Below, in pieces: positions 1 to 9,400 of a DNA stretch of 35,086 nt. The notes under the pieces are model-generated. The model made no database searches. It saw nothing but the letters and a program-made list of their open reading frames with translations, and had not been told where the DNA came from. Position 1 is the stretch's first letter. Each line of letters starts with the position of its first letter. The position numbers were made by a program, and so were the translations under genes. Source of the stretch: Bacteroidota bacterium (lineage in GTDB: Bacteria; Bacteroidota; Bacteroidia; Bacteroidales; FEN-979); contig JAPLDI010000024.1 of NCBI GenBank assembly GCA_026391795.1, positions 1 through 35,086 of the forward strand, written 5' to 3'.

Positions 1-141
1 GAAATGAATTTAATATCGATGCAATAAATTTTAACTTTGCTTATGACATTTTAAGGTATGAGAAATGTTGCAAATTGGGCAGTTAACTTTGAGGGGTCAA
101 TTTAGAGCGAAACAGAGGGGTCAATTAGGACGGAATATCCA
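1..141. mobile_element. End of an IS21-family-like insertion element (partial)
   Basis: Two imperfect direct copies of a motif beginning GAGGGGTCAATT lie at 91-113 and 115-141. The second runs into GACGGAATATCCA and ends in CA. Iterated terminal repeats of this GGGGTCAATTTxxxxCGGAATA style are characteristic of IS21-family (istA/istB) elements in Bacteroidota, and the polarity puts the element body to the left, outside the window. No istB coding sequence is recognisable in bases 1-60, so this is an element end or a remnant. The boundary near 141 is inferred from the terminal CA, and no target duplication can be tested from one end. Confidence 0.5.
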
Positions 142-183
142 GTAAGTCTAACAGTTAAACAATTTAAAAAATTTGCTAGGTAT

Positions 184-540
184 TTGGCAAATGGACAGAC
201 ATCAACTTATGAAGCTTATGAAGCAGCAAAAATAGCAAAGGAGGCAAATGACCATGCTAATGAATCAATTTATCATCTCCGAATTCCTGATGAATTACCA
301 GATACAATAAAAACCCAACTTCAAAAATCCGTAAGTGATATTTCGACTGCATATTATATGAGAATGAAAGCATATGAAGCAGCCATGGAATTTCTTGACA
401 ATAATAAACCTTCATATTTAGACAATTTCAATGAAAATTGGCAGGGTGCTGATATTTTCATAAAAAGTGGAGTAATGCACTATATGGCTGTGAAGGTCAG
501 TTTAGGGATATTGAACCAGAAAAAGAAAAAACAGAGATAA
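184..540 (+). CDS. Hypothetical helical protein, probably 5'-truncated by the IS end
   Basis: I do not recognise a family. The translation is 118 residues from a TTG codon. It is rich in Ala, Glu, Lys and Tyr and predicted largely helical, with a very basic tail (NQKKKKQR). There is no signal peptide or membrane segment. The reading frame stays open upstream to about base 106, straight through the IS21-like terminal repeat, and there is no ATG near the start. The likeliest reading is therefore the C-terminal part of a longer protein whose 5' end was removed by the insertion. Base composition is clearly AT-richer than in the housekeeping genes downstream, which suggests acquired DNA. It is followed at 84 bp by the C39-like gene on the same strand. 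The start is uncertain. Confidence 0.45.
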   Translation: MANGQTSTYEAYEAAKIAKEANDHANESIYHLRIPDELPDTIKTQLQKSVSDISTAYYMRMKAYEAAMEFLDNNKPSYLDNFNENWQGADIFIKSGVMHYMAVKVSLGILNQKKKKQR

Positions 541-624
541 TGGAATTTACAGCAAATCTTTTGCGATAGTATAATATATGTCTTTGAGAAACTAACGGAA
601 TATTAAATTCATAAAACACACAAA

Positions 625-1161
625 ATGAAATTGACCCTAAACCAAAAAGTTCTTGATAGCCATTTACAGTTATTTGAAGCTTCATGTGTACCAATGTCTA
701 TTGAATTATTAATGAAATTAAATGGCAATGTTAAGGAGGATTACTATGATCTTCAGAAAGGAAAAAGCTCTGAAAAATTTAAAATTGAAGATGGATATGG
801 GGGTGAATATAACGGGAAAACTATCGAGGAGGTTACTTTTACCCATCGATATACACAGGGCAGAGGTTCTTCCTTTCCATTGGACGATTTATTCAAGGAC
901 ATCAAAGATGAATTAGATCATGGTAGATTTGTTTTATTAGCTTTTGAAAATGGTTATCGATATGATCAACAGGGAAGAGTAATTGGAATAAATTATCATG
1001 GTTGTGTAGTATATGGTTATTCTGAAGATGGAGAATTCTTAGCTGTGACTAAAAATCATAATCCAACTGATCCCACTAAGCCAACTCCTCCTCACTATAT
1101 TAACAATATAAAAGAAAGGGTCATAAAGATGGGGGGTACAGATATTCTTTGTTACAAGTAA
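625..1161 (+). CDS. Small papain-like / C39-like cysteine peptidase-fold protein
   Basis: The protein is 178 residues with no signal peptide. The N-terminus contains QLFEASCVPMSIELLM (Cys21), which resembles the catalytic-Cys helix of C39-like peptidases, where a Cys is followed by a small hydrophobic helix. A later HGCVVYGYSEDGEFL (His125) resembles the His strand, and an Asn/Asp follows in KNHNPTDP. Together these suggest a Cys-His-Asn/Asp arrangement as in Peptidase_C39_2/BtrH_N-type domains. Family assignment rests on motif spacing only. The gene is AT-rich like its upstream neighbour, sits beside an IS21-like end and near a tRNA, and is probably accessory. It could process a peptide, or be a transglutaminase/amidase-like toxin domain; neither can be shown here. 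The ATG at 625 is the first in frame, and no clear ribosome-binding site is seen. Confidence 0.5.
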   Translation: MKLTLNQKVLDSHLQLFEASCVPMSIELLMKLNGNVKEDYYDLQKGKSSEKFKIEDGYGGEYNGKTIEEVTFTHRYTQGRGSSFPLDDLFKDIKDELDHGRFVLLAFENGYRYDQQGRVIGINYHGCVVYGYSEDGEFLAVTKNHNPTDPTKPTPPHYINNIKERVIKMGGTDILCYK

Positions 1162-1340
1162 GGATAAGCACATCAACAGGATCACAACCACGATTTACTG
1201 GAAACACACTCGTAGAAGCATATTTTAAAGCCATACGTGAACGGCAGTTGGCAGAGAATGTCTTCTTGTCAAAATGGTGATCCGGAGTTGCTGGTGGAGC
1301 TTAAAATAGCAACGGAACAAATCAGGTTAATGTGGCAATA
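1158..1340 (+). pseudogene. Decayed coding remnant, two frames
   Basis: Two pieces of protein-like sequence lie in adjacent frames. The first (about 1158-1280) contains TGNTLVEAYFKAIRERQLAE and ends at TGA. The second (1258-1340, frame +1) contains DPELLVELKIATEQIRLMWQ and ends at TAG. Both have coding-like composition and the second starts where the first fails, as expected for a frameshifted gene end. No start codon or complete domain remains and I cannot name the family. It could also be chance coding potential. Confidence 0.25.
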
Positions 1341-1357
1341 GATATCAAACACCACAA

Positions 1358-1385
1358 AAAAAACCTGCCAGAAATGACAGGTTTT
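1358..1385 (-). terminator. Rho-independent terminator after tRNA-Pro
   Basis: Read on the minus strand, AAAACCTG-t-CA / TG-g-CAGGTTTT forms a stem with one internal mismatch and a four-base loop, followed directly by a run of eight T. It lies about 60 bp past the 3' end of the tRNA gene and faces the right way to end that transcript. Confidence 0.75.
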
Positions 1386-1447
1386 AGCTTCTTGGTTCAA
1401 AAACGGTACAAAGAGATTATAATTTATTGAAAATCAGTACCTATAAG

Positions 1448-1521
1448 TCGGGGCGAGAAGACTCGAACTTCCGACCCCTTGCACCCCATGCAAGTACGCT
1501 AGCCAACTGCGCCACGCCCCG
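1448..1521 (-). tRNA. tRNA-Pro (anticodon GGG)
   Basis: The minus strand folds as a complete 74-nt cloverleaf. The acceptor stem is CGGGGCG/CGCCCCG with discriminator A, and C1-G72 is typical of bacterial tRNA-Pro. The D stem is GCGC/GCGT. The anticodon stem is CTTGC/GCAAG with loop ATGGGGT, giving anticodon GGG followed by G37. A five-base variable loop comes next, and the T stem GGAAG/CTTCT carries loop TTCGAGT. CCA is not encoded. AT-rich accessory DNA adjoins its 3' side. Confidence 0.95.
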
Positions 1522-1540
1522 AATTCCTGTTAAAGGGATG

Positions 1541-1548
1541 CAAAGGTA
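1541..1548 (-). promoter_or_regulatory. Bacteroidota -7 box for tRNA-Pro
   Basis: The minus strand reads TACCTTTG, an exact match to the Bacteroidota sigma-ABfr -7 consensus TAnnTTTG, 19 bp upstream of the mature tRNA 5' end. No good -33 TTTG is visible. The same octamer precedes trxB and amn in this window. Confidence 0.6.
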
Positions 1549-1612
1549 AAAAAGTTTTTAGAAAAACGGAAAATCTTTTCTCATCAATCTCTCAGCATTC
1601 AGGTTTAAAGGG

Positions 1613-2020
1613 TCACTCAAAATCCGCCAGGAACTCATCAAAACTTTTATATACCTTTTCAAAAAAGGAAGAGGTAAATACTTCATAGACCGGGCTGTTC
1701 GGCCAATCCGGGTTGATCCCGATCCACCTCTGTTCATCTTCATACCCTTTATCGCTGACCTCTCCTGCCAACGGGATCAGGTTTGCAGAATAGGATTGGC
1801 CGGGAATGCCTTTGGCATAGCGATTGTTAAAATTCACCAGGCAATCAAAGATCACCTCCCCGGGAGCGACATAACGCTCCATCGCCTCTTCTTCATCAAT
1901 TTCTTCAGCAGAGGCTTACGAGCCGATCTCCCCGTAACGGTTTATTAGTTTACCTTCCTCCTTGACAAAGACGATCTCCCAGTATTGGTTCTTCTCTTTG
2001 TGTTCAAGATATGATTTCAT
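1613..2020 (-). pseudogene. WGR-domain / SMI1-KNR4 (SUKH)-like protein, interrupted
   Basis: From the ATG at 2020 (preceded by AGGGGTAAG), 34 codons read as the start of a WGR domain: KNQYWEIVFV, then NRYGEIGS. An in-frame TAA follows at 1918-1916. The same frame stays open afterwards to 1613 and encodes an SMI1/KNR4 (SUKH)-like C-terminal half, with RWIGINPDWPNSPVYEVF and a tail ending in DEFLADFE. A WGR domain normally continues past GxIG for about 40 more residues, so part of it seems to be missing as well as stopped. SUKH proteins are often immunity partners of polymorphic toxins, but no toxin gene is adjacent. The downstream ORF from the ATG at 1882 (89 codons) might still be translated. 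I read this as a degraded gene. Confidence 0.6.
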
Positions 2021-2130
2021 GAACTTACCCCTGTTTAATAATCGGCCAATAGATAAATAATGAGGATTGAGAAATTTTTCATTGTTTGCAGCTAAAAAAG
2101 CCGGAATTTATCCCTGGAGAAAACTGACTG

Positions 2131-2196
2131 AAAATGAGACCGTAAATACCAACACGTACATACGGTCTCACGCTTGCGTATGTATGGTCTCATTTT
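2131..2196. other. Alternative nested hairpins built from three GGTCTCA motifs
   Basis: TGAGACCGTA (2135-2144) is the exact inverse of TACGGTCTCA (2161-2170) and, with one G-U pair, of TATGGTCTCA (2183-2192). The outer version extends to AAAATGAGACC.../...GGTCTCATTTT and ends in a T run on the plus strand and an A/T run on the minus strand. The two stems are mutually exclusive. The rest of the gene-free gap 2021-2430 holds no gene I can support, apart from the terminator at 2334-2358. Confidence 0.5.
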
Positions 2197-2333
2197 TACC
2201 CTCCCCTGACTCCCGGAATGTGGCAATGAAATCCATAAAAGGTTGTATCCTGGTCTGGCTTGACACATTACCGTATATTTTATTTTTGTTGAGTTCATAA
2301 TGGCAGAACGCAAGACGAATTTTAAATAAAAAA

Positions 2334-2358
2334 GAAGCCGCCCAGTTTGAGCGGCTTC
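2334..2358 (-). terminator. Rho-independent terminator of the lipoprotein gene
   Basis: A perfect 8-bp GC-rich stem GAAGCCGC / GCGGCTTC with a 9-base loop is followed on the minus strand by TTTTTTATTT. It lies about 70 bp past the stop codon of the minus-strand lipoprotein gene. Confidence 0.8.
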
Positions 2359-2430
2359 AAATCTCAATGGTTAATCTTATCCGTGAAAAAAGGATCCACC
2401 GTTTTCGGATGAATCCTCCTTCGCAACATC

Positions 2431-3282
2431 TCAGTTCGTCACCATCACAAGGTATTTGGATGCACTCCAGAAAGCCTTTTCATCGGTCACCTGCAGTGAT
2501 TTTACAATTTTCCCATCCGTAACAAGCTTATAGGAAGAGGGCGGGTGGTTTGTGATCAGTTTCACCTTCTTTGACTGCAGCGGGATCTCCTTTGTATTCC
2601 TGATATCCACTCGTGTGAAAAGCGATTTGTTGAAATCAGGAACGAGCTTGCTTCCCTTGATGATATTGTCTTTTTTCAGCTCCTTCGGTGTCCCCAGGAT
2701 GTAATAGCCTGTATTTAAAACTGTAGTCTGGTCATCAATGACCTTCGTCTGGCTGCTGATTTGCTGGCCCTGGGTCTGAACCTCATTGCTGAGCGTATCT
2801 ATCCTGTGATTTGCAGCCAGGATCACCTGGTCCATTCCCGACAATTTCTCCTTTAGTACAGCAAGCGTGGAATCTTTTTCTGCAACTTCCCGCTGCAAAT
2901 GATCCACCAACTTCCGAAACTCCTCAAGTTTCATTCCTGATGCCTTTAATTTTCCATATAAAGCATCCAGTCGCTGTTTGTCTTTCAACATCAGGCTATA
3001 GATGGAAACGATGTCATTCCTGATCTGGTTTCTCATCGAATGCTTCATCTCTCCCGTAGCATTGGTACTCTGGCTTATAATATTCTCCTTCGTTTTAATC
3101 GAATCAAGCACCCCCTGTATTTCATTGACGGATTGCAGGAAATCATTAATGGTCATATCTTTTTGTGTTGTCTGATTGATCAGGCTGTCATTACTGGCCT
3201 TTAATTGCGCAGCTCTTTCTTTGGCCTCCCGGCCGCAGGCAAAGAGAAACGGAATCAGTAAGATTACGATGTACTTTTTCAT
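2431..3282 (-). CDS. Coiled-coil lipoprotein, Cbp1-like family
   Basis: I choose the ATG at 3282 (283 residues) because it begins a classic lipoprotein signal: MKK, a hydrophobic run, then the lipobox LFAC with Cys16. A longer ORF from 3309 would put a useless nine residues before it. After the lipidated Cys, residues about 17-190 are long amphipathic heptad helices rich in Lys, Glu, Gln, Leu and Ser, predicted coiled coil. A C-terminal globular part follows, with NTGYYILGTPKELKK, a region of short strands, and the end WSASKYLVMVTN. This layout (lipobox, coiled coil, xYYxxGTxKEL, FWxxSKYLV end) matches a widespread Bacteroidota lipoprotein family sometimes named Cbp1 collagen-binding adhesin; the adhesin role is not shown here. 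It is transcribed alone, with a terminator at 2334-2358. Confidence 0.7.
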   Translation of the reverse strand: MKKYIVILLIPFLFACGREAKERAAQLKASNDSLINQTTQKDMTINDFLQSVNEIQGVLDSIKTKENIISQSTNATGEMKHSMRNQIRNDIVSIYSLMLKDKQRLDALYGKLKASGMKLEEFRKLVDHLQREVAEKDSTLAVLKEKLSGMDQVILAANHRIDTLSNEVQTQGQQISSQTKVIDDQTTVLNTGYYILGTPKELKKDNIIKGSKLVPDFNKSLFTRVDIRNTKEIPLQSKKVKLITNHPPSSYKLVTDGKIVKSLQVTDEKAFWSASKYLVMVTN

Positions 3283-3320
3283 AAGTTTAGTTTTTGAAAT
3301 TGAGCACATATGTACTTATC

Positions 3321-3346
3321 TAAATAACCCGGTATTGGGTTATTTA
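3321..3346 (-). terminator. Possible terminator of the giant FISUMP gene
   Basis: A perfect 10-bp stem TAAATAACCC / GGGTTATTTA with a 6-base loop lies between the stop of the giant gene (3496) and the next minus-strand gene. The T run is weak on either strand, so it may instead be a processing or operator structure. Confidence 0.4.
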
Positions 3347-3495
3347 GTCTTTACTTTTGGGAGAAGAAGACAAATGCTCCTAATATCAGGATCTTAGACC
3401 TGTTATTTATACCGAATCCCAAACTCTCCCGTATCCTGATCGTATACTGGTGATGAAATTATTGAGAAAGGTTTTAGTATGATATATTCTGAGGG

Positions 3496-6400
3496 CTAAT
3501 CTTTTATGCACCTGACTGAAAAAGCATTTGCCCGGCTGGCGGGATAAGCGGAAACACTGTGATCGGTATCGTTCAGGCCATGTGCCCAGGCTTTACCGGA
3601 ACCGTGAGGAGTTGAGGACCAGAACATCGTTGAAAATCCCTGGAAACCCCACCCGGAATTGATAAAGCGCGCACCTGAAAGCAATGCATTAAACCCCGAG
3701 TACCCGGAGTATAGCAATGGACTGGCAGCAAATGCATTGCTGATATAAAAGGAAAAAAGTGTATTCCAGTCATTTTCTGTTGGGATATGCCACCCGGGAG
3801 GGCAAAGACCTTGGCTGCCCTGGGTATCATCAAACTCCATGAGCTCATCCCACTGGTACAATCCTCCATGGGTAGTACAATTCATGGGGTTATCACCATA
3901 GCAGTACATCTCCCTGCTGCAGTTGTCACGTTGCATCAATGAGGAAGTTACCATACCCCCGTGATCAAGGTTGGCGGCCATCCAGCATTGTGTTCCCAGG
4001 TGAATGGTTGCGTAGGTCTTCGTGTCCCTTATATCGGTGAAAGGATTATCGCAGGTAAATGCCGCCTGTGCCTGCACTGTGATGTTCAGGGAAGCCTGAC
4101 TGGTGCACAGGTACTGGTTGGTGGCTGAGTAGGTGAGCAGGTGGTTCCCGACTCCCGCAGCAGAAGGTGTAAAGATGCCGGTGATTGGATTTACTCCTGC
4201 CCCCGAATAGATCCCTCCGGGAGGAAGTCCGCCTTTCAGCTTGAATGGCTTGGCATTGGTAGTGGTAAGAATGTCGTTGCAGGGAGTGAAGGAGACAGAA
4301 GGCAAAGGGTTTACTGTTGCAATGACATTCCCGCTGATTCCCAGGCAGCCATTAGCAGCGGGAGATACATGGTAGGTCGCATTTCCCACCTGGGTGCCTG
4401 TATTGTTGAGCGTTTGCGCAATGGTAATTCCTGCATCTGCAAAGAAACCGGATATGTTTCCTGAACTACCGTTTGCAGTCCAGCTGAAGGTGGTTCCTGC
4501 TGCGTGCGAAAGCAGGCTGATGCCCGTGATCGTCCCGCTGCAGAGAGTCTGTGCTGCCGGGTTGAAATAGACATCGGGTACAGGAAAAACATTTACGGTA
4601 TAATCGGAAATTGGCCCGGTGCAGCCAGTATTCACCGGAGTGATATGATAGATCACCGTTGCCGTTGTGAACGCCCCGTTGACCAGCACCTGGTTGATGA
4701 TGCCACCGGCTCCGGCTCCGTATCCTGAGAGCAAGGGTGAACCGGATGTTGCTGTCCAACTGAACGTGCTCAGAGGGATGGAAGAGGAAAGTACGATGCC
4801 GGGACCTGTTGAAGAACAGATATTGCATAGAGGAGGATTGTTTGTTACCAGCGGAACAGGTTTTACCGTTACCGTATAATCAGCAGGCAGACCAATGCAT
4901 CCTGCCTTGTCGGGTGTGATCGTGTAGGTGACCGATCCGGCTACAGGGTTTGGGTTTAGCAGAAGTTGCCGGATCGAATTTCCTGATCCGCTTGCAAATC
5001 CGGTAACATTTCCGGAAGACAGCGCGGCAGTCCAGCTGAAGGTGGTTCCGGGCTGGCTGGCAATCAGGTTAACGATCAACGAATCCCCCGAACAGGTTGT
5101 CTGGCTCAGAGGTGAAGTGATAAGAGTGGGAGGCTGACTCAGTGACAGGTTCATCGTGTCGGTCACAAACAGGCAGGGAGGAATTCCGGATGCGGTAAGT
5201 ACTAGTTTGACAGAACCTGTTAAGACATCTGCAGCCCCGGGAGTATAGACCGGGTTGATGATCGCAGGATCTGAAAAGCTACCGTCCCCGGTTGTTGACC
5301 ATAGAAGGATCATGTAGTTTGATGCTGAGGCACCGGTTACCGGGTAGGATGAAAGCTGGCATATGGAGGCATCTGTTCCCGCATTGGCAATGGCTCCCAT
5401 TGCATACGAAATCCTGACAATATCGGTATCCGGTTCACAATATCCAAGAGCAATAAATGAAAGATTGACAAACCCTGATGTTAAATCAGCAGGTCCAGGA
5501 GTATAGACAGGATGAAGGATGTTTGCATTGTTGAAACTTCCGTCTCCCAAAGTGATCCAGTGAACGGCAAGGTTATTCAGTGCTGCTGAATGGATAAGCT
5601 GTACGGATGCTCCTGAACAGACCGAAGTGTCGGGACCTGCATTGGCGGTGCTTACCGGGTAAACGATGATCCTCATCGTATCACGGCTGGTGCAGTTGCC
5701 GGGTCGTGTTGTGACGAGCTGGTAGTTCAGCGTGTCCGGCTGTGAGAGAACCCCGGTAAAGGCAAAGACCGGGTCAGAGACGGTGCTGGAGTTTAAATAG
5801 ATCGACGGTATCCAGAAATAGGTGTAGCCTGTGATACCGGGAGTGCCGATCGGAATGCCGGTGGATGCACAGGCAGTCGTATCTTTCCCTGCGTTCACAA
5901 GGTGGATGACCGATACCGGTAATGCGGCATCACTGCAGGTACAAATGTTCTCATTCAACCTCAGGCCGGCCAGAAGGTGGCAAACCTTTCCCGCCGGGGC
6001 AGGAAAAACTGCCGTAGAACTGATGCTGTCGCCGGGCAGCAGTCCGGTAACATTCACATTCTGTGTGAACAAAGAATCTGCTCCCGAATCATCCGGAAGA
6101 CCGTTGTTGTTGGCATCATGAACGAACACCACGCTGAGGTTTGTGGTACGCAAGGTCTCACTGCCGGTATTTTTTACCTTGTAATGAACTGTGACTGTTT
6201 CGCCAGTTGTTCCATCGGGAACACTGGCGGCCCTGTATACCGCACTGAAACCCACTTTGTCCTTGATGACAGGGCGTTGTGAAAAAACCGATGCGGTGAT
6301 AGACTGGATCACACAGCTGTCACCGGGGATCAGCGAACAATAAACTTTTCCCACTAACAACGTGGTGGTCTCCATACTTAACGTATCGCAGGTCAGGCTT

Positions 6401-9400
6401 CCCGGATCTACATCGTGAAGCTGAAATGTAAAAACGATGGAGTCGTTCACGGTCAGGTTAGGCTGAATAGCAAAGCGGATGTAACGGACCCCTCCGGTAA
6501 TGGTGTTGGATGCAATTCCGGAGGGACCATTATGGATATTTACAAGCGAACCATTCACATAATCATATGCATCATCGATCGTGATTCCCAGCTTCTCGAT
6601 GTTGGAAATATTGTCAGGCCCGAGGTTGATCACCTTAACCTTGACATCGGAGTTGCCATCGCAGGTATAAAATTTTTCATCAGCCACCGTACTGATCACA
6701 TAGAGGTTGACGTTGGAAGGCAAGCCATTGATCAGGATGGCCTCTGTATAGGAGGTTCGTATCTTGATATCGCTGCAGGCATTCGATGCTGAGGCTGCAA
6801 TTTTCAGTGATGTCCCGGAGATGAAGTTGCAATCAGTCTGCAGCCTGAACCGGAGTTTGTACCCGTTTTTAGGAATGCTGTCAACGCCTTTAAGCACAAT
6901 AGTTCCGTTAGGATCTGCCGAAATGTCGTACACCCATTTGTCGCTGCCGGCAGGAGTGTTCACAGGATCGACGAGGGTTTTCCAGCTTCCGGTAGTATAA
7001 GGATATTTAAATTCAGACATCCCGTTCACAATTGCGCAGCCCGGCGGAAGTGTGATCGTGTATTTCAGGTTTTTCGCAATGGAAGGCTGTGAATTTGTCA
7101 CTTCAGATTCGTAGATAAGGGTGTCGCAAAGGTTTACCGGGTTCACTGGGGAAATCACAGCAAGGTTGAGATTGACTTCCTTTGGATCAAGGTAAAGCCA
7201 GGCATCATTTTCAGTACATTGAAATCCTGAAGGTGCATACCCGAGTTCAGGATTCATCGGATAGCCTGCACAATTATATCCATTTCTCACTTTCAAGCTG
7301 TCATAGCTGCAACTGGTATAGATTGCCCTGACCTGGTAAATATGGCAGGAGTTAGCGGCAAAAGAACCCAGCTGTGACCATGTCTTCCCCGAACCATACG
7401 GAATGACTCCAACCGGAGTAACTGTCGGAAAATTCGTGATATCTTTTACATCGGTGATCTGGATACCCGAACTTGCGCTTTCAAAGGCAAGCCAGTTGTT
7501 GTCGGCAGAGAAGGAACGTGTATTGCATAACCTGACTGTCCATAACACCGTATCGGTCCTTCCTTCGGCGGTGATGATCAGGGGTGTAAGGTCGACCAGT
7601 GGAGCCGTATAGGAGATCGCTTTGGTGGCTGTACTGGTTTGGCGGATTCCAATGCCATCTGCATAATACTGGTACCTTCCCCGGGCATCCATTGTGTAAT
7701 TGTAATTCCCGGTAGCCTTACAGGATGGAATGGCGTTGAAGATGATCCTGTCATAGTCACCGCTGCAATCATAAAAATCGGAATAATGCCAGGAGTTTGT
7801 CCGGATGAATGTAAGTCTCGTTCCTGAAAGATCAATATTGATAAGGGGATCCCCGATGACCTCGGTGGAAGTGGATCCATTGTCAAGGTAGTAGGAATGC
7901 CGTGCTGTACCGGTCTGGTAGAAGAATCCTTCCGGCAGCGTGAAGATGATCGTATCCAGTTTCAGGTAGGGCCTGATTTCATTCGGAAAGGCCACATCCC
8001 CTCCGCATGCATCGAGGGAGGCATAGATCAGTCCTTCGTACAAAAACGAAGTGCACCCTGAAAGCACGATCTGCTGGTAATACGTTGTGGCATAGAAAAC
8101 AGTTTTACTTCCCAGCACATTAAAGGAATTTCCCATGTCGTTGCAATACTTCTGCTGCCCTCCGTCCTTCCAGTAAAAATTGCTGCGCAGGGTGGAAACG
8201 GTCTTCCAGTCATACTGGGTAATGTTTTTCACTCTTCCATAAACTACATACCGGATGGAATCTCCTGCTGTGAAGGCATATCCGCTCAAACAATTGCCCG
8301 GGAGGGTCAGATCGCCGAAATAGGTGGTCATTGAGGCTGTCGTACCGGCAACGATTTGTGGATTAAGATTTGCACACGCATGCCAGGTTGCAGTTTCGTT
8401 GTCGAGGAAAAAGAGGGTATCGGTGAGGTATTCAAAGAAGAGCTGATTCCCCCATCCGCCTGTGAGAGCGGCATGAGATAACCTGAAATAAAGACTGTCA
8501 ACCGGCCCATTGATCTTTCCGGTCGCTTCCACAAGTATCGTATCCCTTGCAAGGGCATTATCCAGCCTTAGACCTGATGCCGATGGCAGAACATGAGTCG
8601 TCAGAAAATTATCTGTCCAGCCCATGGTGGACCTTCTGATCTTAAACGTGGAGATGGAAGGGTCTGTGCAACCGGTCACCGGACATTGCATCCCGAAAAC
8701 AGGGGAGTTGCTGCACCAGTATGTGAAATACCGGTCCTTGTAACTGATTTTGTCGCACCAGAATTTCAGTTCGGCATGGACAAACCCGGTTAAACCGTGG
8801 CTCAGGCTGCAATCCAGCATCAGCGGAACCCTGAAGAGGCCCCCGGTTAGGATTTTGCTTCTGTTAAGATAATAGAAAACCGTATCGCCATGAATATCGG
8901 GCGCTCCCATGCTGACCCCTTTGAAGGTTGCGGTACCGGCTGCAATGGTCACACCGGGGGGAAGGATCAGTTTGTAAAAGACAGAATCATTCGGACAGCC
9001 TTCCGGTGCTACAGAGGTTGAAGTTGTGACAAGGTGCTCCATCCATACCGGAACAAGGTTATACAGGTCTGGGGGTATGGTATGCTGGACGCTGCGGGTG
9101 TCATAGGTCTGGAACATAAGCAGGTTCCCGTTCGGGATCCAGTTTACGCCGAATTGTGTATGGCACTGTTCTTTGTAATCGTATCCGAAACGGAACGCCT
9201 GCCAGGCTGAATTTGTCCATCCTGAGCCGCAGGTGTTTCGAACCGGAATGGATGTTGAAGCGGCAGCCCAGTCATAGTAGGTATGTGCCCGAATGGTGAT
9301 AGTCTTGCCCACCGGCAGGTCATCAAAGAACCCGTCAAAGTCGGCGTCATCCAATCCGGCACCGGCACCGTCGGGATCAGATAGAAATTGGAGTTTTGTA

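Noticed and set aside
2067-2300. 77-codon plus-strand frame in the gap after the WGR/SUKH remnant
   Set aside because: It runs through the GGTCTCA hairpins, has no domain or ribosome-binding site, and composition is not coding-like.
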